DNA of 34,993 bases. Origin: an uncultured Clostridia bacterium (GTDB lineage: Bacteria > Bacillota > Clostridia > Oscillospirales > Ruminococcaceae). The notes under the pieces were generated by a model. It was not told where the DNA came from. It worked only from the letters and a program-made list of their open reading frames with translations, and did no database searches. Positions 29,555 through 34,993 of the stretch are shown here, piece after piece. Position numbers and translations under genes: made by a program. Position 1 is the first letter of the stretch. Every line of letters starts with the position of its first letter. The DNA lies in NCBI GenBank assembly GCA_937907305.1, contig CALERQ010000223.1, positions 1 through 34,993 on the forward strand, given 5' to 3'.

Positions 29555-29786
29555 TTTTTCGCGTTCAATTAGGGCAGTGATTGATCCTCTGCATAAACTT
29601 TGTGTTCCCAAAGCACCAAATAAAAAAGGACGCCCATAGCGTTTACGCAAACTTGCAACTTCGGAAGGAAGAAAAGTGTGAAAGGGAACCATCAGGGTTC
29701 CCTTTCGCGTTTCATCAGGGCGCATACTGCCCCTTTGCAACAGCTTTTCGTTCCCCAAAGCACCAAATAAAAAAGACGCCATATGG
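29555..29786. repeat. Degenerate tandem repeat (period about 146 bp) downstream of the tRNA remnant
   Basis: Two units align with an offset of 146. TTTTTCGCGTTCAATTAGGG at 29555 matches CCTTTCGCGTTTCATCAGGG at 29701. The block 29604-29634, containing CCAAAGCACCAAATAAAAAA, matches 29750-29780 almost base for base. A small hairpin AAGGGAACC/GGTTCCCTT lies between the units. The reverse strand reads as an open frame with repeated FLFGALG, which I take as an artefact of the repeat. Such units are typical of tRNA flanks in this bacterial group (from memory). Confidence 0.65.
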
Positions 29787-29805
29787 CGCCTTTTTTATTT
29801 GGTGC
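29760..29805 (-). terminator. 21-bp inverted repeat at the tRNA 3' end (terminator)
   Basis: The arms 29760-29780 and 29785-29805 pair with a single mismatch around ATAT. The right arm includes the CCA end of the tRNA remnant. On the minus strand the inner part is a hairpin with flanking A/T runs, a plausible terminator for the original tRNA gene. Confidence 0.65.
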
Positions 29806-29852
29806 GGGAGATGGGACTTGAACCCACACACCATCGGTACTGGCTCCTAAGG
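29800..29852 (-). pseudogene. 3' part of tRNA-Leu(UAG), cut at the anticodon loop (probable att site)
   Basis: Read on the minus strand this gives anticodon loop CTTAGGA with anticodon UAG, 3' anticodon-stem strand GCCAG, variable arm with ACC-GAT-GGT, T-arm GTGGGTTCAAGTCCCAT, acceptor strand CTCCCGC and ACCA. Everything 5' of the loop is missing: the bases before it (ATACCCC) cannot form the stem with GCCAG, and no GCGGGAG acceptor strand is found at the expected distance or nearby. The break at the anticodon loop is a classic integrase crossover position. The DNA beyond is accessory in character. Confidence 0.8.
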
Positions 29853-30114
29853 GGTATGTCACCTTAGTGAAAGATTTTCAGAGCCCTCCATATCATAAGG
29901 GAAGGGTATCTTTTCCAACGCTTCAAAAGATATTTCGGTCGTGACCGGCCGAACATCTGCTAAATCATAGCACACTCTGCCGGAAAAGTATAGCATGATT
30001 ATAGCTTTACGGGAGGAAATTTCTGCTGCCCCGGCATAAAGCAGAGGGGACAGGGACGCTGTCTATTCGTTTTCTTCCGGGGAACTCATTTCTTGACGCT
30101 AAGTGGTTGTTTTC
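29853..30114. other. Left border of the integrated region, non-coding
   Basis: No gene is seen. The stretch is AT-richer than the chromosome to its left. It contains a short GGGGACAGGGACGCTGTCT motif (30045-30063), reminiscent of dispersed clostridial repeats near transposase remnants. No integrase lies on this side, so it would have to be beyond the right edge. Confidence 0.4.
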
Positions 30115-31661
30115 TTATCCTGCAAATCCGATACGCCTTTGTACTTGCACAGAGTCCAAGAGTGCGCGCATATCGCTTTCTGCGAAAACCGCCTGAATAT
30201 CTTCTGCGCTGATCATATTATCGCTTGTACGCATGGCTTGCTTCATACGAGTGCGCTCAAAGACTTTGCGGATCAGCCGGGCGTTGGAGAAGTTTTCATC
30301 TTTATTACGAATGATTTGCTCTGCCGTTTGCCGCAGCGCTTCTTTTGCCTTGACACTCAGCTGGTAAGCTTCCGATTCCGCATATTTACAATAGATCTGA
30401 ACCAGCTCCTCTGCTGAATAGTCCGGGAAGTCAATATAAAACTGAATGCGGTCTCGAAGTCCTGGATTGCTGCTCAGCATCTGATCCATCTCCTTGGTGT
30501 AACCTGCCATGATGCAAACAAAATCTTTCCTCGAATCCTCCAAGCGCTTTACAAGGGTATTGATCGCTTCGTGTCCATAGTCATAAGCGGCGTTAGATGC
30601 AAGTGCATATGCTTCGTCAATGAACAGCACCCCGCCGAGTGCATCCTTAACAACAGACGCCGTCTTCGCAGCAGTTCCTCCGAGATACTGAGATAGGGCA
30701 GTTTTAAGATGTCGCTATTTCGGAAACTTTTCGCGTCAAAAGCAAATCCGTACTCTTTTGCAGCACATTTTAACAGCTCAACCTTTTCTTCTCTCTCGAG
30801 GTCTTTGATTTCGATGGTATGCGGGAAAAACGCCTTAAAATAATCCAATTCCTTTGCTTTTTCGTATTGAACTCGATCCATAGTAGTAATATAAACATTT
30901 TTTCTGCGGCTCAACAGACGAAACGATTCCTCCTGCGGCATCCCCCATCGGAAACCCTCGCGATCACCGAAATTCCAGTTTTCCATGATGAAATAAAACA
31001 AAGATGTGTTTGCAGATGTGCGAACAGCATCGTCCAGATCGCCGCGCACGATTCTCTGATCCTTAATAACACCCTTGCTAACTAACAAGGCATAAAGCAT
31101 GTCAGAAAACATAAACTCGTTAGCGCCACAGTCATTTACAAGGACCACATTGTAATTCCCGCTTTTACTCAGTTCCATCATTCGGTCAGACAAGGAATTG
31201 AGTCTGTGAAAAGCCCCTTTGAAATAAGAAAAGCCTGTTATTTTTTCCATACGGTTAAGTTGTTCTTTTGAAGTTTCTGCAACAAGGCGGAACTCGGCAT
31301 TTCCACGAATATAATCGCCGGAGTAGGCACTCATCAGATTTTTTGCAACGGGCAGTACATCCCAAATTTCTTTGGGAACAGCACGCTGTTTGATTGGCAG
31401 GAGTTCGATTTTACAACCAAAGATATCCCTTAGTTCAGAGATGTCCTCCTCAATCGGCGTATTTTTCCGATCCGCCTTAGTTAGGAATAAAAATCTGAGC
31501 AACACCTTATTTGGGGCCTTCGAGTCATAGAAAGGTTTGTCCATATAAAGGTATTTGTAGCTGGAATTCAAATCCGCAACACGGTTTGTAATTGAATCCC
31601 ATTCTCGCTGAATTCTGGAGGAGCGCGGTATCGTAAAATAGTAATATTCCATCTTTTCCAT
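30115..31661 (-). pseudogene. Broken AAA+ ATPase gene (SpoVK/CbbX type), Walker A region lost
   Basis: The 3' part (30115 to about 30690) encodes a typical SpoVK/CbbX AAA+ C-terminal half: QYLGGTAAKT, GGVLFIDEAYALAS (Walker B), NPGLRDRIQFYIDFPDYS, and the sensor-2 region NARLIRKVFERTR. The 5' part (31661 to about 30690, other frame) encodes some 320 residues with a degenerate AAA-like domain, NVVLVNDCGANEFMFSDMLY, where a Walker A would be, then VSKGVIKDQRIVRGDLDD. The frames meet at TATCTCAGTATCTC (30682-30695), a direct repeat of TATCTC. The roughly 100 residues that should hold the second domain's GNPGTGKT are absent. This looks like a deletion between short repeats in a two-domain gene. 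Two separate fused remnants are possible. Confidence 0.7.
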
Positions 31662-31667
31662 AATGCC

Positions 31668-32081
31668 TTAGCCTCCATATGTAGTACATATTCTTGACTG
31701 GAATGCAAGCGGATGAAAGAATCCCACCATCGTGATCTGCCCAGAAATAATGTCGTCGTTGTCAACCACGTCAACATTTTCTTGACCTGCGCCCCTAATA
31801 AGCTCCTGCACTTCCGCAATGGCCGCAAGGAGATCTTGTACCGTAACCCGTTCTGCCCACAACACCTCGAAGTATCGGTATTTCCCTGTGGAGTAGAAAT
31901 ATCTGTCATATTCGGGATGAAGAGGGTCGTGAGGACGCTCTTCATCCAATTTCTCCAGTGCTGAAGTCAAGTCCTCTAAATAATAATTCAGCGTTTCTTG
32001 CTTGGTTGGATAACTATAATCCACACGCTCATAAGATGCGGCTTTTGCATAATCAATTGCACACTCCGAAAAGTATCCCAT
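31668..32081 (-). CDS. Unknown island protein
   Basis: A 137-residue soluble acidic protein. Residues 1-60 are helical with many Tyr (ASYERVDYSYPTKQETLNYY, then LEDLTSALEKLDEE). The middle has an aromatic block (YDRYFYSTGKYRYFEVLWAE). The second half is a helix (VTVQDLLAAIAEVQELIRG) and a strand-rich end. It lies just upstream of the broken AAA+ gene on the same strand (six bases between) and was probably its operon partner. Codon use is more AT-rich than in the chromosomal genes. I recognise no family. Confidence 0.65.
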   Translation of the reverse strand: MGYFSECAIDYAKAASYERVDYSYPTKQETLNYYLEDLTSALEKLDEERPHDPLHPEYDRYFYSTGKYRYFEVLWAERVTVQDLLAAIAEVQELIRGAGQENVDVVDNDDIISGQITMVGFFHPLAFQSRICTTYGG

Positions 32082-32316
32082 AATTGCCCCACTCCCTTCC
32101 CAATAAGAAGAAACCTATAACCGTACTTCGGCTTCCCGAAAAGTTTTTCGCGTCGAGTACCGTGCCAGATCAATGTTGGAGGCCCATCCTTAAACTTAGG
32201 CAGGCATAACAGATAACAAAAAGAATAACGGTTTCCCTTCTATGACCTTAAACACATGGGGGAAACGGAACTGTCGGTCTTTTTGGCAGGCCGCTCGATA
32301 CGACGGAAAGAGATCA
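32082..32316. other. Non-coding gap inside the island
   Basis: No convincing gene is seen. GTTTCCC (32231-32237) can pair with GGGAAAC (32260-32266); on the minus strand this is followed by TTATTCTTTTT and may terminate the gene at 32317. The promoter of the gene at 32081 should lie here but is not evident. Confidence 0.35.
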
Positions 32317-32823
32317 TTAACCAAATTCAAAGGATTCCCGCTGATTCACAGCGTCCAGCGCGAGCTGCGCACGGGACAGTTCGTCAGCGGCCTTTTCATA
32401 GTCCGTCTCCACAGCCGTCAGATCGTAGTTCGTGTAGGTGTAGTCGATAATGTTCGACTGCCGGCCGTACTGCTCTTCAACGCGCTCTTTGGGCAGCCTA
32501 CTTTTCATTTCGAGCAGTTTGCTCTTCCGCTTGGTCAACTGCGGAATATAGACCAGCATCTCGTCAATCGTCATCCCGAAGCCGTCTACGACCTGCATCG
32601 TGTTGAAGCGGTTGATGGCGTGCTTAAGTCTGCGGATTGTTCCCTCCAGTTCCGCAAGACGCACCTGTGTTTTTGCGTAATCATAGGCGGGGCGCACAGA
32701 TTCAATGTCCTCTCCCATCGCCGCACGGAAGTCCCGGCAGCGCTGTTCTTTATCCAGTAGGGCGGAATATTCATCATTCAGCTTTTTTAGCAGTTTATTG
32801 GCCTGTGCAGAAGTGTATTTCAT
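32317..32823 (-). CDS. DIP1984-like coiled-coil protein
   Basis: A 168-residue almost entirely helical protein. An N-terminal coiled coil (QANKLLKKLNDEYSALLDKE) is followed by LEGTIRRLKHAINRFNTMQV, then DGFGMTIDEMLVYIPQLTKR and a final helix ending LALDAVNQRESFEF. The order 'helix, I-N-R-x-N, D-G-x-T-hydroxylic, K-R-x-K-L-L, final Q/N-rich helix' resembles the DIP1984 family of small bacterial proteins with no proven role. Start at ATG 32823 with AAAGGA upstream; an ATG three codons earlier touches the ribosome site. It lies downstream of the nuclease gene, with a strong hairpin between. Confidence 0.6.
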   Translation of the reverse strand: MKYTSAQANKLLKKLNDEYSALLDKEQRCRDFRAAMGEDIESVRPAYDYAKTQVRLAELEGTIRRLKHAINRFNTMQVVDGFGMTIDEMLVYIPQLTKRKSKLLEMKSRLPKERVEEQYGRQSNIIDYTYTNYDLTAVETDYEKAADELSRAQLALDAVNQRESFEFG

Positions 32824-32893
32824 ATTCGTCATTCCTTTCTTTGTGCCACACTCCGGCACCATCCGTATGATCTCTGTTCTGCTGGTAGAATAG

Positions 32894-32931
32894 CACAGCA
32901 CCCTGTACATTTGTCTGTACAGGGTGCTGTG
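32894..32931. terminator. Perfect 16-bp hairpin after the nuclease gene
   Basis: The arms 32894-32909 and 32916-32931 pair without mismatch around TTTGTC. The hairpin begins four bases past the nuclease stop codon. No U-tract follows on the minus strand, so it may act as a weak terminator, an mRNA-end stabiliser or an operator for the next gene. Confidence 0.55.
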
Positions 32932-32935
32932 TTGA

Positions 32936-34093
32936 TCACTTTATTCTATTGATTAAATCACTCTCAAATTTTTGTATTTCTTGCCAATTTGCGTTCAAGC
33001 ATCTATAAATTTCTTCTTTGTAGGTTTCGCCGTCTGGTTCGGATTCGATTGTATGACGCGGCCAATTCTGAATACGTTTCCAGCGCCAATCTTCCTTTTT
33101 GTCGGGACGATTCAGCGCCTGACTGACGCGGTCACAAGCCATGCGCTGCGCGTCTGTCAGATTGTCACTGCACAATGAGAGTGCGATTTTAAAGTAATTT
33201 TCGCGTTTAATGATTTCATAAAAAGCCATATCCGTTGTTTTCCAGCCGCTGATAGGTTTTGTATGCTGGGGAAACAGTTTTCGGATGGTCATGGTCGTAA
33301 ATCTGGTATATGTATTATTGGACCACTGAGAACTGAAAATCAACTCGCCTTTTTCACTTTTTTCTTTACACCAATCTTCCACTGCTTCACAAATTGGATT
33401 GAGCGAGGTTTTGCAGTTTTCATAGATGGTATCAAGTATTTCTTTGTGCCTGTCATAAAAGTCCTGACACAACTTTTTGATGTTTTCATCCCCCACGATA
33501 TGCCTCCTGACCGCTGCGGCATAATGATCCAACAGCATATTAACTTCCGGTAAAAGAGCACTACCACCTTTTGCGCTTTCGATTGCGTCCAAAATGTCTG
33601 CATAGCCGACTGGTTGCCAGTATTGCTGGTCATCTGCCGATAACGGAGCAATTCCATCCGGAGATAGAAATGCAAACGACATGGTGTAACCGGGGTATTC
33701 TTCTAATAGCGTGTCCCGATAACGGCGAAGCTGATCATTGTGTTCTCCAGAGAACACTTTATTTTCGACACACAGCAGGTATTTTTCTTTCTGGCATAAA
33801 ACCAACAAGTCAATGTGCTGCCACTCACGCCTCACAATACAGTCTGTCACATTTTCGGGGACCACTTCTCTTTGCCCTAACTTTGAGACAAACTCTCGCA
33901 AAAACTTATCTCCCATTCCGTGATTGCCGTTGGGAGCAAGAAGCCATGCCAAGAAATTGCTGTGGCGAATCTCCGCATTTGTAATACCCAAGACCTCAAA
34001 AATGTTCAGCGTTTGCATCTTCTGAGACAGCTGTTGGAACGATGTATCAGCTTCCAATTTATGAAGGGTTTCTTCGGCAATGAGATTTCCCAT
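32936..34093 (-). CDS. PD-(D/E)XK nuclease superfamily protein (PDDEXK_4 type)
   Basis: A 385-residue protein. The N-terminal 150 residues carry the PDDEXK_4 pattern: EIRHSNFLAWLLAPNGNHG (41-59), then D95 in QHIDLLVLC and E110-N-K112 in LLCVENKVFSG. Q121 and Y125 in DQLRRYRDTL provide the QxxxY motif. The catalytic D-(E)xK set looks intact. The C-terminal half (from about 200) is helical then aromatic-rich (GWKTTDMAFYEIIKREN) and unassigned. Members are frequent in defence islands and prophages, but activity is rarely shown. Start at ATG 34093, one base after the WYL gene stop, with GGGAG upstream, so the two are tightly coupled. Confidence 0.85.
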   Translation of the reverse strand: MGNLIAEETLHKLEADTSFQQLSQKMQTLNIFEVLGITNAEIRHSNFLAWLLAPNGNHGMGDKFLREFVSKLGQREVVPENVTDCIVRREWQHIDLLVLCQKEKYLLCVENKVFSGEHNDQLRRYRDTLLEEYPGYTMSFAFLSPDGIAPLSADDQQYWQPVGYADILDAIESAKGGSALLPEVNMLLDHYAAAVRRHIVGDENIKKLCQDFYDRHKEILDTIYENCKTSLNPICEAVEDWCKEKSEKGELIFSSQWSNNTYTRFTTMTIRKLFPQHTKPISGWKTTDMAFYEIIKRENYFKIALSLCSDNLTDAQRMACDRVSQALNRPDKKEDWRWKRIQNWPRHTIESEPDGETYKEEIYRCLNANWQEIQKFESDLINRIK

Positions 34094-34094
34094 A

Positions 34095-34993
34095 TCAGCG
34101 TTCTCCCTTACTATATCGATTCTGCCCAATACTGTCTATAATCTCCTCCCGCAGCCATGCAGGTTCAATGATCTCCACATAGGACAGATATTGAAGGGCC
34201 CAGAACTTGATGCCACGTGGCGGTGCCGAGAAGCTGGCAGTAAAAGTATTTTCATCCCGCTCCCGGAGTTGTATGTCTGTTCCGAATCGGTCGATCACAT
34301 CGTCTAAGATGATGAGGTCACAGTACATGACAATACGCTCCGGCGCGCCGACATAAGCGTAGACAGCATTTCGCGCCTCCTGACGGGCGACGGCTTCGCT
34401 GCGCGGCTCGTCCAAAATCTGAATATCCTTCATTCGGTCGATGCGGTAAAGCCTTGTGTGGGGATCGTGATCCGGCACACAGATGAGGTAATACCGTTCA
34501 TTCATATAGACCATTTCATAAGGACTGAGCGTATAGATTTTTGTCTCGTGCTGCTTTTTGTCCAACCCGTAGTGAAGGTAGCTAAGTCTGACCTTTTTCT
34601 TTTGTTCAATGGATTCATCCAACTGTTCAATGTTCCAGAACACCTGCCGATTGTCAGTCTTACGGTCCTGTCGCGCAATGGTCAGGTAACGATAGCGCTT
34701 TCTTTGGTGGATACTAAGCTGCTTTTGCAGCTTTTGGACAAGCTGCTCAGTCTGCTTCGCGGGGATAAAGGGAAAGGAATATACTGCATCAGTCAGCAGA
34801 AGGACTTCCGACTGCTCCAACTCGCGGCTGCGAAGGTAATAGCCGACGCCGTTATCCTCATAAATGGAGATATCGTAACCGAGCTCGATCAAAAGCGCAA
34901 CGGCCCCATATACGGTGCGGCGGTCGATTTTGATGCCATAGAGGGACTGCATCTTTGCAATGATCTCCCGCATGGGCAGAATATGTTCCGCAT
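34095..34993 (-). CDS. WYL domain transcriptional regulator (5' end outside the window)
   Basis: At least 299 residues; the frame stays open to the right edge. An N-terminal winged helix (MREIIAKMQSLYGIKIDRRT, then VYGAVALLIELGYDI) is followed by a central WYL domain, VRLSYLHYGLDKKQHETKIY then LSPYEMVYMNERYYLICV, and a C-terminal WCX extension (ENTFTASFSAPPRGIKFWAL). WYL regulators sense nucleic acid or nucleotide ligands and often govern phage-defence operons. Its stop is one base before the start of the nuclease gene, pointing to direct co-expression. No part of its promoter is in the window. Confidence 0.9.
   Translation of the reverse strand, partial: AEHILPMREIIAKMQSLYGIKIDRRTVYGAVALLIELGYDISIYEDNGVGYYLRSRELEQSEVLLLTDAVYSFPFIPAKQTEQLVQKLQKQLSIHQRKRYRYLTIARQDRKTDNRQVFWNIEQLDESIEQKKKVRLSYLHYGLDKKQHETKIYTLSPYEMVYMNERYYLICVPDHDPHTRLYRIDRMKDIQILDEPRSEAVARQEARNAVYAYVGAPERIVMYCDLIILDDVIDRFGTDIQLRERDENTFTASFSAPPRGIKFWALQYLSYVEIIEPAWLREEIIDSIGQNRYSKGER

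Noticed and set aside
29486..29782. Minus-strand 98-codon frame with repeated FLFGALG
   Set aside because: It is the translation of the degenerate tandem repeat at the tRNA flank, has no ribosome site and no domain. It is best seen as a repeat artefact.
29800..30114. Group I intron interrupting tRNA-Leu at the anticodon loop
   Set aside because: The break point fits, but no 5' half of the tRNA and no intron core is found upstream on the minus strand before the AAA+ gene. An integration scar explains the data better.
30115..31661. Programmed frameshift joining the two AAA+ parts
   Set aside because: The junction lacks a slippery sequence and, more importantly, about 100 residues with the Walker A motif are missing. 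A frameshift would not remove them.
1..34993. CRISPR array, rRNA operon or complete insertion sequence
   Set aside because: No regularly spaced direct repeats, no rRNA-like stretch and no transposase frame were seen anywhere in the window.

Overview
The window reads as the chromosome of a GC-rich anaerobic Firmicute, most likely a gut member of the Oscillospirales / Ruminococcaceae (Faecalibacterium- or Gemmiger-like). The reasons are the lipoprotein style (MKK start, VACGNNN lipobox, Pro-Thr linkers), 2[4Fe-4S] ferredoxins, AGGAGG ribosome sites, TTGACA/TATAAT promoters, a queT gene behind a preQ1-type leader, and the Tex, bactofilin, BMP-nucleoside and DHHW/MBOAT content. This is inference from gene content; no search was run. 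A perfect parS palindrome at 5104-5119 suggests an origin-proximal position.

Layout. 1-2463: end of a flavoprotein gene, a bidirectional terminator, then a polar amino-acid ABC importer on the minus strand. 2711-5560: tex, a cloverleaf repeat, parS, and a ferredoxin gene with a structured leader. 5679-6757: azlCD. 6807-8815 (minus): M23 peptidase, a TSUP transporter split into two half-genes, and a small XRE regulator. Facing the regulator is a 23-codon membrane peptide gene whose promoter is filled by two palindromic operators (8856-8994). 9047-11283: cyclophilin, a DUF1292 gene, a probable 6S RNA, and bactofilin. 11404-16414 (minus): lipoprotein, ferredoxin, XdhC, histidine phosphatase, cold-shock protein, small membrane protein, Nudix hydrolase and RuvX. 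16615-17675: preQ1-type riboswitch, queT and an unknown gene. 17811-22206 (minus): a five-gene putative envelope O-acylation cluster (SGNH, zinc ribbon, DUF4358 lipoprotein, MBOAT, DHHW), preceded by an unknown lipoprotein. 23400-29412: a guanine-type purine riboswitch, xpt, and a BMP-type nucleoside ABC importer, forming a coherent purine salvage and uptake block.

At 29800-29852 lies the 3' part of a tRNA-Leu(UAG) cut at the anticodon loop. From there to the right edge the DNA is visibly more AT-rich and holds only minus-strand accessory genes. In transcription order these are a WYL regulator, a PD-(D/E)XK_4 nuclease-like protein, a DIP1984-like coiled-coil protein, an unknown protein, and a SpoVK/CbbX-type AAA+ gene that has lost its Walker A region. 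I read this as the left end of an island integrated into tRNA-Leu, possibly carrying defence-like genes.

The strongest candidate for something undescribed is a family of 85-94 nt intergenic cloverleaf elements (4965, 7667, 12823 and 22246, a divergent copy at 16451, and remnants). Each has a 12-16 bp closing stem around three hairpins. The fold is kept while the arm sequences change completely. The second candidate is the XRE regulator / membrane peptide pair.
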